Shown here: positions 7,560 to 15,654 of the stretch, piece by piece
Layout: each line of letters begins with the position of its first letter
Position numbering within the stretch: the stretch's first letter is position 1
Source: Nitrososphaerota archaeon
GTDB lineage: Archaea > Thermoproteota > Nitrososphaeria > Nitrososphaerales > Gagatemarchaeaceae
Assembly (NCBI GenBank): GCA_027887045.1
Contig: JAPCJH010000001.1
Coordinates: 248,001 to 312,000 of the forward strand
Direction: 5' to 3'
DNA: 64,000 nucleotides
Program-made: the position numbers and the translations under genes
Notes under the pieces: generated by a model
The model's input: the letters and a program-made list of their open reading frames with translations, nothing else
Database searches by the model: none
Told to the model about the DNA's origin: nothing

Positions 7560-8226
7560 CGGAATTGAGTCTCTCGGTAACAAGGACCTTGTTCGGTAAT
7601 ATCGCCGTTTTGGACTCGTTCGCATAATCCAAGCTCACCCTCTTTTGCGGCAGCATGTGAAACGTTCTCAATATCAGATACCCCAGGGCTGCGCCGAGAA
7701 GACCATCGCCAACCGCGCTTCCCAGGATTCGGATGACAAGGTCCCCGGCCACGAAGGAAATCGGGTATAGGTACAGCACCGCGTGATAGGCGTATGTGAC
7801 TGGAATCCAGAATGCCTGGCTCGCGGCTCCGGCGAGCGCGCAGGTTCGGAAGTCGTACCTCTCGAACCGGTAGATTGCAAAAGTTACGTCTGCGCCCAGA
7901 CCAGTAATCCCGTAAAGGAAATGATGAGGAGCATGCGTGCCATCGACGAGCACCTGGAGAAAGCCGTTGATCGTCATCGCTATCGTAGCCGCGCCCGGCT
8001 TCCTGACCAGGTAGGCGGTTAGAATTGCTCCGTATTCCAGCCAGACTAGAATCAGGTCGCTGTTGAGGGGTCCCCCGGTGTAGTCGAAAATGTTAACGGA
8101 ATTCCGAATGTCGGCAAAGAATTGAACGAGGCCATGTTCGATCCGGTCGTCAATGAGGGGAGTGATGACCCCGACGGCAACGATGATAGTCCAGTCCCGT
8201 TTTGTGAAGCCCGGGAGCCATGACAA
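7549..8226 (-). CDS. ECF-type transporter substrate-binding membrane component (YkoE-like)
   Basis: 225 residues with five to six membrane segments and the motif GLGADVTFAIYRFERYDF, typical of YkoE-like S-components of energy-coupling factor importers, which bind a vitamin or vitamin precursor. No ECF ATPase or T-component lies nearby, so it would use a shared module elsewhere or work alone. It is convergent and overlapping with nikR, so cobalt/nickel transport is an alternative. The start is ATG at 8226. Confidence 0.6.
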   Translation of the reverse strand: MSWLPGFTKRDWTIIVAVGVITPLIDDRIEHGLVQFFADIRNSVNIFDYTGGPLNSDLILVWLEYGAILTAYLVRKPGAATIAMTINGFLQVLVDGTHAPHHFLYGITGLGADVTFAIYRFERYDFRTCALAGAASQAFWIPVTYAYHAVLYLYPISFVAGDLVIRILGSAVGDGLLGAALGYLILRTFHMLPQKRVSLDYANESKTAILPNKVLVTERLNSVRS

Positions 8227-8316
8227 GCCGGGGTGAGGACGTCAATCTCCTCCTAAAATGAGTTCGTCGTCATTTTGACCGATGGTCGAACTCGAGTGCT
8301 GTCGCCGAAGGGGCGC

Positions 8317-9582
8317 TTAAGTAGCGTTCGGGGCTTTCTGATCCGACTTCAAGAATTTCCTGCCGACTGGTACGGCCAGGGCAATGACCAGTGCTATCGG
8401 GATTATGATGACAGCGACCTCTATGATTCCCTCGACGACTCGGACCAGCAGGCCCCCCGCGACCCCAAGAAACTGGACCAATCCCTCTGCCGCCCCTGGG
8501 CCGGACACCCGAATCATTACGGACCGCTCGACGGTATTCCCAGCCGAATCAGTGATGGTTACAGTGGTGTTGTAGTCTCCTCCCTGGGGAAACTCGTGTA
8601 TTAGCAGCTCGCCCTGGGCGGTAGTGCCGTCAGCAAAGTTGTAATCAATGAGGTATGGATATGAGCCCCCTCTTACAATTGCGTGGAAGGTGACGTCGAG
8701 GGGGACGCTCCCCGACTTGGGAGTCGCGGTCACCGTAACACTAAGGGGTGCCTTGGTGGTCGACCGCGTCAGGAAGACCGTGATCGTTGAGTAAGCGACC
8801 AACCTGCTGGTGTTTAGAAGCTGGCTCTCAATGGAGTTTATCTGGGCATCAATCGCCTGAATCTGGGCTTCCACCTGCAGGGTCGAGTTGACCGATGTGC
8901 TCTGATTTACCAACCTGAGAAGGGAAGATTTCTCACTCAAAAGAGATTGAAGGGTCGCGTTCAGGTCTGTCACCCTTACGCTCACGTCGTTGCTCGTCGT
9001 GACTAGGCTCGACACGTTCCCTATGCCCTGCACCTCGTTCAGTGTCGCCTGATAATCTGAGGCGGGTACGCGCATGATGGCGTACGCGGAATTGTTGGTC
9101 ACCGTGGAATATGCCAGATACCCTCCGTGCTCAAGAGCGATTGCCTCAATTTTCCCCACGGCCGTCTGAGGAGATGCTACGCCGATGGTGAGATTGGCGA
9201 AGAATTCTACCCCGGACCCCGGGAGCGCGCTCGACTTCGACGTCTGAGAATTCGGGCCGACGGCCCCTGCCGGTGTTCCCCCGTTATTTAGCACGAGTGT
9301 GCTAGGGGGGACGAGTCCATGATCCTGACCTCCCGGCGTAAGCGAGACGCCAAAGATGGAGCTCGGGGCCGACCCCTGGGGAACGGCCAGGGTAGTTGTT
9401 GCGGACAGAGTCACTGTCGAGACGACACCAGTATTGGGGGAGAAGGACGCCGGGGCCGAGGTGAAGGAGCCGAAAGTGCCAAATTCGAATGAGCCGAGGA
9501 CACCGACACCCGCCCCCAAAGCGACAATTGATAGTAATACTACAAGGACAATTCTCGAGGCAAGAGAGCGTGCGCGCGGCAT
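8317..9582 (-). CDS. DUF4349/PKD-domain membrane protein
   Basis: 421 residues: signal/anchor helix (10-30), a variable stretch, then a DUF4349 module (about 125-275) with an internal coiled coil (LNATLQSLLSEKSSLLRL), a PKD-like beta-sandwich (about 280-358, VTFHAIVRGGSYPYLIDYNF), and a C-terminal membrane helix (375-400) with a short basic tail. It is a cell-surface protein of unknown role. The FGTFGSFTSA segment near the N-terminus recurs as MGSFGSFTSA in the next upstream gene, so these are paralogous N-termini. Start ATG 9582. Confidence 0.75.
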   Translation of the reverse strand: MPRARSLASRIVLVVLLSIVALGAGVGVLGSFEFGTFGSFTSAPASFSPNTGVVSTVTLSATTTLAVPQGSAPSSIFGVSLTPGGQDHGLVPPSTLVLNNGGTPAGAVGPNSQTSKSSALPGSGVEFFANLTIGVASPQTAVGKIEAIALEHGGYLAYSTVTNNSAYAIMRVPASDYQATLNEVQGIGNVSSLVTTSNDVSVRVTDLNATLQSLLSEKSSLLRLVNQSTSVNSTLQVEAQIQAIDAQINSIESQLLNTSRLVAYSTITVFLTRSTTKAPLSVTVTATPKSGSVPLDVTFHAIVRGGSYPYLIDYNFADGTTAQGELLIHEFPQGGDYNTTVTITDSAGNTVERSVMIRVSGPGAAEGLVQFLGVAGGLLVRVVEGIIEVAVIIIPIALVIALAVPVGRKFLKSDQKAPNAT

Positions 9583-9663
9583 GTCGACAATCCCTTAGCA
9601 CCCAGAGGATATTATTCTAGGGAGTAGAACAGAATTTCAGAACTACAGAACGGTCTTGCTATG

Positions 9664-10137
9664 CTAGCCTTCCCTCGGGGATAACAAGATGTAGGCCTCG
9701 ATTGCAACGAGGAAGGCCAAGAGTAGTGGCAGGACCGTCCTGAGAGAGTCTATACCCGGTGGGCTCGAGTTTGTTGGCCCAAATTGGATTGCGGTGGAAT
9801 TCTGTACTTGAGACATTGTGTGACACACATCGCAGGATGTCGTCGAACTAAGAGCCTTCGTCGTCGTGAGGGAGTTGGAATTCCCAGCGACCTGTGCCGG
9901 AGGGGCCGCGGTTGAGGAGGCGGTGCTTGTTACGGTGGTTGTTACGGCGCTTGCTACAACGCTCGTCGAAGTGGCGTTAGTCGTTGAGCTAGTCACTATA
10001 GCACCGGCCGAGGTAAATGAGCCGAAGGAGCCCATGGCGAAGGTTGATCCCGCCAGAACCCCTACGACCGCTAGCGCCAGAACAAAGCCACCAAAGGCGC
10101 CCTTCAGGAATCCCCTGCTGCTCAAGCTACAGAGCAA
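9664..10137 (-). CDS. Membrane-anchored Ser/Thr-rich protein with CXXCH motif
   Basis: 157 residues: signal/anchor (about 12-34), a long Thr/Ser/Ala-rich linker, a single CDVCH motif (C102-x2-C105-H106), and a C-terminal membrane helix (134-153). CXXCH is the c-type haem attachment motif, so an extracytoplasmic mono-haem cytochrome is possible. With no axial-ligand context to test, a redox-thiol or metal site is equally open. It shares the GSFGSFTSA segment with the downstream DUF4349 protein, is 81 bp upstream of it, and is likely co-transcribed. Start TTG 10137. Confidence 0.6.
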   Translation of the reverse strand: MLCSLSSRGFLKGAFGGFVLALAVVGVLAGSTFAMGSFGSFTSAGAIVTSSTTNATSTSVVASAVTTTVTSTASSTAAPPAQVAGNSNSLTTTKALSSTTSCDVCHTMSQVQNSTAIQFGPTNSSPPGIDSLRTVLPLLLAFLVAIEAYILLSPREG

Positions 10138-10165
10138 GCTCCTGCTGGATAGTTAATTCTACTCA

Positions 10166-10597
10166 CTAGAACGGCTTTCTCCTCCAGATTCGCCACGCTT
10201 CGTACCAGAATGCAATCGCTCCACCGAAGGTTCCGACGATGGCGTACAGGTCGATCCGGGTCAGAAAGTAGGCGAGGGCGATGGTAGTGAAGAACGCCCC
10301 GTAGAACCCCACTCTTGGGAGTGTAAACTTGCCGATCGTGACGAAAGCGTTTAGGACGCCAACGTCGACCTTCCTGGCCAGGACGTATCTTGCGTGCTCG
10401 TCTCTTTCCACTATGCCGAGGGCAATGAGCTTCTCCATGTGATAAACGACAACGCTGGGGCTCGAGAAACCGAGATCACGCTGGATTTCTCTGATTCCGA
10501 GTGGCCCACCCGTTTTCAGGAAATATCCGTACACTTCAAGGGTCTTGCCGCGCAGCTGGGATTCAATTTCGCTCGGCCGGGGGGCTTCGGCGGCCAT
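10166..10597 (-). CDS. Winged-helix regulator with C-terminal membrane helices
   Basis: 143 residues. An N-terminal ArsR/MarR-like winged helix (about 15-75: LGIREIQRDLGFSSPSVVVYHMEKLIALGIV) is followed by two membrane segments (about 90-108 and 112-132). It is the first gene of the minus-strand set that continues with the CXXCH and DUF4349 proteins, so it is a probable membrane-bound regulator of that cluster. Start ATG 10597. No signal-binding domain is visible. Confidence 0.78.
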   Translation of the reverse strand: MAAEAPRPSEIESQLRGKTLEVYGYFLKTGGPLGIREIQRDLGFSSPSVVVYHMEKLIALGIVERDEHARYVLARKVDVGVLNAFVTIGKFTLPRVGFYGAFFTTIALAYFLTRIDLYAIVGTFGGAIAFWYEAWRIWRRKPF

Positions 10598-10672
10598 CTG
10601 CGATTTCGCACTCAGGACTGCAATAATAAGACTTGGGAGTACGCGGAGCCCATCTCGGGGAATCGCCGACCC

Positions 10673-10867
10673 CTATCTCATGGCACGCTTGCTTATGAAG
10701 ACCGGGATGTATTTTTCGGCGAGCAGCGCGAGGAGCTCCTCAGCGTGGTTCTGGACGGTGTGGTTCAGGAATTCCGTCGCAAGTTCGTTGAGTTCGTTTG
10801 GACGCGCTTCGAAACCTCGATCGGCGATGTCGGCGCACGTCTCGCATTGCGGGATGCTCTTGCCCAT
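10673..10867 (-). CDS. Small CxxC protein, function unknown
   Basis: 64 residues from ATG 10867, starting MGKSIPQCETCADIADRG with one CxxC pair and then a helical C-terminus (LATEFLNHTVQNHAEELLALL). A TATA-like GGATATATCC at about 10893-10902 lies 27-35 bp upstream of this ATG, which supports this start over an upstream one 39 codons earlier. One CxxC plus two His (H54, H58-type positions) could bind zinc. I recognise no family. Confidence 0.6.
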   Translation of the reverse strand: MGKSIPQCETCADIADRGFEARPNELNELATEFLNHTVQNHAEELLALLAEKYIPVFISKRAMR

Positions 10868-11003
10868 TCGGCTCTCAGCGACCCTCTGGGAATCAGGATA
10901 TATCCTTGAGGGTTGCCTTGGCTTGTGTCGTCGACTTGTGGTATAGGTCATCCAGACCGCACGCCCGCAAGTGAGAGCGCACAACTTACAGGTTTAAATT
11001 GGC

Positions 11004-11024
11004 GGTCTCGCGATTCGCGAGACC
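11004..11024. promoter_or_regulatory. Perfect 9-bp inverted repeat at the DUF1684 promoter
   Basis: GGTCTCGCG (11004-11012) and CGCGAGACC (11016-11024) are separated by ATT. A TATA box GTTTAAATT (10992-11000) lies just upstream, so the dyad covers the expected transcription start. It could be an operator or a 5' leader hairpin with a 3-nt loop. Confidence 0.6.
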
Positions 11025-11046
11025 TATAGTTCTGAGTGAATGAAAG

Positions 11047-11580
11047 ATGAAGCAACCTGATTGGAAGCGTGAGCTTGATGAATTCAGGAAGGAGAAGGAT
11101 TCATTCTATGCCTCGGGGCACGAGTCTCCGATAACGGAACAAGAAAGAGGCAGCTTCAAAGGTCTGAAGTACTTCCCTCCAGACCCGGGCTACGCCATCA
11201 AGACAAAACTCCATCGATACCTGGAACAAGAGACAGTTGTCATGACTACCAGCAAGGGAACGAAGCAAAGGTTCCACAAAGTGGGGTACTTCGAACTAGA
11301 ATTCAACGGGCAGAAAGTGTGGCTTCAGGCCTACAAAACCGCCGAGAGAGAGGATAATCACCTCTTCATTCCATTCAGAGATGAGACTTCGGGCAAGGAG
11401 AGCTATAGCGCGGCCAGATATCTCGACCTGGAAATATCAACCACCGACGAGTACACCATAGACTTCAACCTCGCTTACAATCCGTATTGCGCGTACAACG
11501 ACGGATACGTCTGTCCCCTTCCCCCGAGGGAGAACTGGCTTGGGGTCGAAATCCGAGCAGGAGAGAAAAGCTACCACTGA
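11047..11580 (+). CDS. DUF1684 family protein
   Basis: 177 residues with the DUF1684 layout: N-terminal helix (WKRELDEFRKEKDSFY), GLKYFPPDPGYAIKTKL, the TTSKGTKQRFHKVGYFEF-like strand pair, and the conserved end LAYNPYCAYNDGYVCPLPP (two Cys) with ENWLGVEIRAGEK. The family is widespread and uncharacterised, mostly cytoplasmic. The ATG follows a TATA box and the 11004-11024 dyad. Downstream is a small membrane protein at 47 bp. Confidence 0.85.
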   Translation: MKQPDWKRELDEFRKEKDSFYASGHESPITEQERGSFKGLKYFPPDPGYAIKTKLHRYLEQETVVMTTSKGTKQRFHKVGYFELEFNGQKVWLQAYKTAEREDNHLFIPFRDETSGKESYSAARYLDLEISTTDEYTIDFNLAYNPYCAYNDGYVCPLPPRENWLGVEIRAGEKSYH

Positions 11581-11627
11581 AAATACAATAAGAGAAATAG
11601 AGATGGGAAGCGGGAGGGCAGACACCT

Positions 11628-12104
11628 GTGTTCAGACCGCTGCACCATACTACGAAGAAGCACTGGGTGCTTCTCAAGCTCATCCTGTTTTCAGTCTTGT
11701 ACGGATTTCTCAACATCAATTGGATCGACCTTTTCGCGACAACCGTGCCTTACTATCACATATGGCTCATCCTCTCTTATTTCGCGCCTTTCGCCGTATT
11801 GATCGTCTTCCAGGGGGTGAGGGATTGGCAGCTGGCGCTGAGCTTGGCGCTTCTAGTGTCTTTGATAAACGACCTGGGATACTTCTTCACCAGCGACCTG
11901 CTCTTCGGCTTCCAAGTCCCGTTGATATCCTGGCTCGGGGGGCAACTCGGATTCGCAGGGTTCAATGTTCTCTTCACATTCCAAGGAGGACCAATCACCT
12001 TCCCCGTGACCTCGGCGTTAATGGGATTGTCGATCTACGTGAGGATTGCGGTCGTTGCCGTAATCCTATTGCATTGGTGGAGATTCCCGAGGCTGAAGAT
12101 CTGA
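11628..12104 (+). CDS. Polytopic membrane protein, unknown
   Basis: 158 residues with about five hydrophobic segments (15-35, 43-65, 68-88, 95-115, 130-150). Start GTG 11628. No motif of a known transporter or enzyme is seen. It is placed between DUF1684 and a membrane-anchored wHTH protein, 3 bp from the latter, and likely in one transcript. Confidence 0.65.
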   Translation: MFRPLHHTTKKHWVLLKLILFSVLYGFLNINWIDLFATTVPYYHIWLILSYFAPFAVLIVFQGVRDWQLALSLALLVSLINDLGYFFTSDLLFGFQVPLISWLGGQLGFAGFNVLFTFQGGPITFPVTSALMGLSIYVRIAVVAVILLHWWRFPRLKI

Positions 12105-12107
12105 ACC

Positions 12108-13118
12108 TTGCCCGCCTTATCTCATCGTGCGTCCGTTACAAGACTTCATCGGCATTTCGGAGCACGGGACCAAGGCATACACAGAATCGCGTCAAGATCG
12201 AATCGTTTGACCGTCGCTCTCTTTGTTTTTGCAATATTTTTGGCTGCCTTCCATGCTACCGCCGCGGATCAGCTTAACAGCAAGTCGTTGACGGTGAACG
12301 TGTACTCCGACGGGTCCGCGACGATTTTACAAACCCTCTCTGCAAACGCGACCACGCCTCAGGTTACTGTTCAGTTACTTTCTTCGATACTCTCCGATGT
12401 CGTCGTGACTGACCAGAACGGGTCGCCTCTGTCGTTCCAGATTTCGCGTTCGAACATCACGATATACACGATCGGTTCGACCGGTATCACCCTCCGTTAC
12501 GACACGCTCAACCTCACGAGCAAGCAGGGGACCGTATGGAGGGTAGATTTCACGACGGCTTACAACACCACCTTGGTTCTCCCGCGTCTTGCGACCCTGA
12601 GCTACATCTCTGGGACCCCGAATTCGGTCTCGGTGCAGGACCAGTCTCCCGTGGCGACGGTATCCCCAGGGAAGTGGGAATTCAGCTACGGGGTCGCCAT
12701 AGGGGTGACGACCGCCACTACAAGAAACACTTCGACATCTCAGAGTTCTGGCTCCACTAGTAACACATCCAGCTCGACCGGGTCAACCATCTCAACGACG
12801 AACACCCTAGGACTTCTCGCGGTCTCGCTCGCCGTCGTCGCGGCGCTTGTCATCCTCATACTCTGGAGGAGGAGGCGGGTAGACCTTGGACCTCAGGGTG
12901 CAAATCTGAGGCCCGACGACGTCCAGGTCCTCAATTTCATCTCGGAGAAGGGAGGGAAGGTCCTCGAACCGGAGATAAGGATGCGTTTTGCCCTGCCGAA
13001 GACGAGCGCTTGGAGACAGATAAAGCGACTCGAAAGACTCGGATACGTCAAGATCACGAAGATAGGGTCGCAGAACCAGATAGAGTTGATCAAAAACAGG
13101 GAGAGCGGGTCTTCCTAG
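12108..13118 (+). CDS. Membrane-anchored protein with cytoplasmic winged helix
   Basis: 336 residues as the longest reading. The true N-terminus is probably the signal peptide LTVALFVFAIFLAAFHATAA (TTG near 12207). An extracellular beta-rich domain (about 55-200), an Asn/Thr/Ser-rich linker and a membrane helix (about 237-255) follow. The cytoplasmic winged helix is at about 270-330 (DDVQVLNFISEKGGKVLEPEIRMRF, RQIKRLERLGYVKI). The architecture is that of an archaeal one-component membrane regulator, sensing outside and binding DNA inside. Its 3' end overlaps the next, opposite-strand gene by 4 bp. Confidence 0.75.
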   Translation: MPALSHRASVTRLHRHFGARDQGIHRIASRSNRLTVALFVFAIFLAAFHATAADQLNSKSLTVNVYSDGSATILQTLSANATTPQVTVQLLSSILSDVVVTDQNGSPLSFQISRSNITIYTIGSTGITLRYDTLNLTSKQGTVWRVDFTTAYNTTLVLPRLATLSYISGTPNSVSVQDQSPVATVSPGKWEFSYGVAIGVTTATTRNTSTSQSSGSTSNTSSSTGSTISTTNTLGLLAVSLAVVAALVILILWRRRRVDLGPQGANLRPDDVQVLNFISEKGGKVLEPEIRMRFALPKTSAWRQIKRLERLGYVKITKIGSQNQIELIKNRESGSS

Positions 13119-15001
13119 GCTCGGGCTGAGAGCGTAGAAGCGGCTTGAAGTTCTGCGCAAGCTTGGACCATCGCGGAAGTCCCCGCCGTTACGTCTTGCT
13201 TTGCAAACAGTTGCAGTGCCTGGTTCACTAGCACGTTGGCTGACGCCACTGCGTCGATTCTGAGTTGCAGATCGCTCCTAACGTACGCCGAAGCGCTTGC
13301 GATCGCGCTTACTGCCGCTGTGGCTTTAGCCTTGAGGGATTCGCCTTGGTTCGCCAAAGTGGTTGCTGTGGAACTGAAGCTCCCGATTGTACCCTGTGCA
13401 ACGACTTGCGCTGACGCAACGAAGCTCGTTGCGAGTTGTGCCGTCGTTTGAACTGATGTCAACGCGTGTTTGAGCTCCGCGCTTGCGGTGGCGTTGAGAT
13501 AGGCTGCCTCGGAGGCAGAGATTGAAGTTAGTGTGGTGATTGTGTTGGTGCTCACTTGAACCTGGGCAGACGCCGACGCGACTACGCTCGACAGGGTCTG
13601 TATTGCGGACGACACCGACGCACAAGCGTCTGTTGCAGCTTGCAATGAGGTGCTGATGTTAGTGCTCGTCGAGGTCACACTCTGTCCCAGCGTGTCGAGG
13701 GTCGTCTGCCACGTGAGGAGGAAGGGGAGCGAGCCTGCGACACCAATGAGGGCAACCAAGTCAGCCTGGACCTTCCCATATGCAGCGACATAGGCCTGCC
13801 CCGCTGCTGTGGAGCTCCCTGCGTCGGCCTGCAGAGTGTTCAGATAACTCGCGAACCCGCTTATGCTGGCCTGCGAGAAGGCTGAGCTCCGGGCCTGCAC
13901 GGCTACGAGAGCGGTGTTGTAGGTCCTCGCGCTCGACTCGGCTGTGAGTATGTCCGTTTGGATTGTCGTGATTGTGGCGTTGGGCAGGACCGTTAGTGCC
14001 ACGGACAGTTGTCCCAAGTCTGTATTGACCTGAGTCGCTGTACTCTCCGCTGCGGTAGCGCTGGAGTCGACCGACGCCGTGTTCACGGATGTGATCGCGT
14101 TGGTTACTGCAGACGCCGACCCGGTGATGCTGGTTGTCGCCGATGCTTGTGTGTTGGTGGAGCTTTGGAAACTGGATGCGAATGCCTCGAAGTCTGAAAC
14201 GAGTTTCTGTTGGGCGCTGATCGTTGCGTTCGCCTGAGCTGATAGCTTGGCGACCGCCCCGGCTACGAACGCCTTCCCCTTCACGGAATAGGTGAAGGCC
14301 GCGAGGACGTTCAATGTGGCGCTCGCCCGTTGGCAGTCTGTTCTCGCTTGTGTGACGACGTTCATGGCTTCTTGAAGGCTGACCGATGCTGAAGCCCCAG
14401 TCTTGACTTGTGCGACTAGGCTTGCGGCGTGCGCGAGCTTCACGGTCGCGTTGTCGACCTCCGCCTTGGCCTGGGCGCAGTTGTTCTGGAACGCAGAGGC
14501 GAATGTCGAATTCACGGAAGTTGTCTCGCAGACCCGAGCGACGACTTGGGCAGTGACCGTTGCCGTTTCATTTACGGCGGCGATCGCGCTTTCCGTGGCG
14601 CTGACTTCGACGGACGCAATCAATCCTGCGTTTTGCAGGGCGATTGAGGCGCTCGCGGCCGCGCTGGTGAAGTCTTGCATTGCGACATTGGCTGCTTGGA
14701 TCCCGCTGGCGAGGTTTGTATTTGAGTCGAGGTCAGCCTTGGCGGTGGCGAGCGATGTCTCTCCGGCACTCAACAGGGATTCTGCCGAGGCAGTGTTAAG
14801 ACCCGCCGCTGAAGCAGAGGCGATGGTACTTGACGCGTACGCATGGCCGGAGGCTGCAGTTTGTATCAAGGTCTGGAGTTGCGTGGTGCTGGTCTGGGGC
14901 GAGCCGTTCTGGGCCGTGACCAATTGGGGTGCGAAAATGCCGGTTAGGACTAGGCATGCTATGGCTGTTGAAAGCAATGTCTTCGAACTGATTTTCTTCA
15001 T
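13115..15001 (-). CDS. Large secreted Ala/Ser/Thr-rich helical protein
   Basis: 628 residues: a Sec signal peptide (MKKISSKTLLSTAIACLVLTGIF...VTAQ, about 30 residues), then an extended Ala/Ser/Thr/Gln-rich region predicted to be almost wholly helical with few charged residues. Four to five dispersed cysteines are present. There is no C-terminal membrane anchor, so it is probably released or lattice-bound. No family is recognised. It shares a 25-bp promoter block and the GGAACG-n2-CGTTCC operator with the DUF4382 gene at 15655-16761, implying co-regulation. Start ATG 15001. Confidence 0.75.
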   Translation of the reverse strand: MKKISSKTLLSTAIACLVLTGIFAPQLVTAQNGSPQTSTTQLQTLIQTAASGHAYASSTIASASAAGLNTASAESLLSAGETSLATAKADLDSNTNLASGIQAANVAMQDFTSAAASASIALQNAGLIASVEVSATESAIAAVNETATVTAQVVARVCETTSVNSTFASAFQNNCAQAKAEVDNATVKLAHAASLVAQVKTGASASVSLQEAMNVVTQARTDCQRASATLNVLAAFTYSVKGKAFVAGAVAKLSAQANATISAQQKLVSDFEAFASSFQSSTNTQASATTSITGSASAVTNAITSVNTASVDSSATAAESTATQVNTDLGQLSVALTVLPNATITTIQTDILTAESSARTYNTALVAVQARSSAFSQASISGFASYLNTLQADAGSSTAAGQAYVAAYGKVQADLVALIGVAGSLPFLLTWQTTLDTLGQSVTSTSTNISTSLQAATDACASVSSAIQTLSSVVASASAQVQVSTNTITTLTSISASEAAYLNATASAELKHALTSVQTTAQLATSFVASAQVVAQGTIGSFSSTATTLANQGESLKAKATAAVSAIASASAYVRSDLQLRIDAVASANVLVNQALQLFAKQDVTAGTSAMVQACAELQAASTLSARA

Positions 15002-15030
15002 AGGAGTTGGTTAGGAAGGCAGGCATCATA

Positions 15031-15055
15031 AGGAACCCCGCGGAACGACCGTTCC
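15031..15055. promoter_or_regulatory. Operator block upstream of the 628-residue secreted protein gene
   Basis: AGGAACCCCGC followed by the dyad GGAACG-AC-CGTTCC (15042-15055) lies 30 bp before the ATG. A TATA-like CATATCAT (15071-15078) is placed so that the dyad spans the expected transcription start. The same block recurs before the DUF4382 gene. Confidence 0.65.
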
Positions 15056-15238
15056 AAGCTTGATGTACCTCATATCATCGGATTAGCATACTTGTCGAGG
15101 AGGGTGGGCCCGCCCGCTCAACCATAGAAAACCATCCAATATCCTCGAAGCAATTCTTCTAATCCTGAAAAGTCGTCAGAGGTCTGTGGCGCCCCTTTTC
15201 TTCCGCCGTCCAAGAGTGGGGTGTAGGGGTCGGCCGCG

Positions 15239-15397
15239 TCACCTACCCCGACAGTTGAAGTACTCTTCCAGTGTCCTTATCCTTGAGTCCATTTCTTCCA
15301 TCTTGTCGAGCAGGAGAGATCGGTATGACACCAGGAGATCCAATTCGAACTCCTTCAGAAGGTCCAATCCCCTTCGTTTTGTCTCGAGAGAGCCCAT
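15239..15397 (-). CDS. Small charged helical protein (52 aa)
   Basis: An unlisted short gene: 52 residues from ATG 15397 to TGA 15239, preceded by a very strong ribosome-binding site (AAGGAGGTGA, spacing about 9). The sequence MGSLETKRRGLDLLKEFELD...LLLDKMEEMDSRIRTLEEYF is a charged amphipathic helix, probably a coiled coil. It is the third gene of a minus-strand set starting with the DUF4382 protein. No family is recognised. Confidence 0.6.
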   Translation of the reverse strand: MGSLETKRRGLDLLKEFELDLLVSYRSLLLDKMEEMDSRIRTLEEYFNCRGR

Positions 15398-15448
15398 GTT
15401 TTCTGTTTCACCTCCTTGGAACTTGACTTAGTTTCATCGCCGCAGATC

Positions 15449-15613
15449 CTATACCCTTACCGCCTCGTCCGAAACCAAGAGGCGGTCGGTGACGACAAAC
15501 TGATGAGAGATTGTCGACTTGATCATTTCGAAAGTTAGGCCGAGGTGCTCTTCTTTGAGGATGACGCTCTCGACCTTCGAAATTACCATCTTTAGCTCTA
15601 TGATTTCCTTCAT
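15449..15613 (-). CDS. Small alpha/beta-like protein (54 aa)
   Basis: 54 residues from ATG 15613 to TAG 15449: MKEIIELKMVISKVESVILKEEHLGLTF... with a regular hydrophobic pattern and normal amino-acid use. It sits 41 bp after the DUF4382 stop and 51 bp before the next small gene's start, so a polycistronic transcript is likely. No clear ribosome-binding site is visible. Function unknown. Confidence 0.5.
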   Translation of the reverse strand: MKEIIELKMVISKVESVILKEEHLGLTFEMIKSTISHQFVVTDRLLVSDEAVRV

Positions 15614-15654
15614 TTTTCGTTTGAAGAGATAGAGAAAAACAGAGGGCGTGGGGC

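Noticed and set aside
10394..10946. 171- and 133-residue plus-strand frames
   Set aside because: They lie antisense to the membrane wHTH gene and the small CxxC gene, both of which have better family or promoter support.
14403..15014. 203-residue open frame on the plus strand
   Set aside because: It is antisense to the Ala/Ser-rich secreted protein; the biased codons of that gene keep the opposite frame open. No family pattern or promoter.
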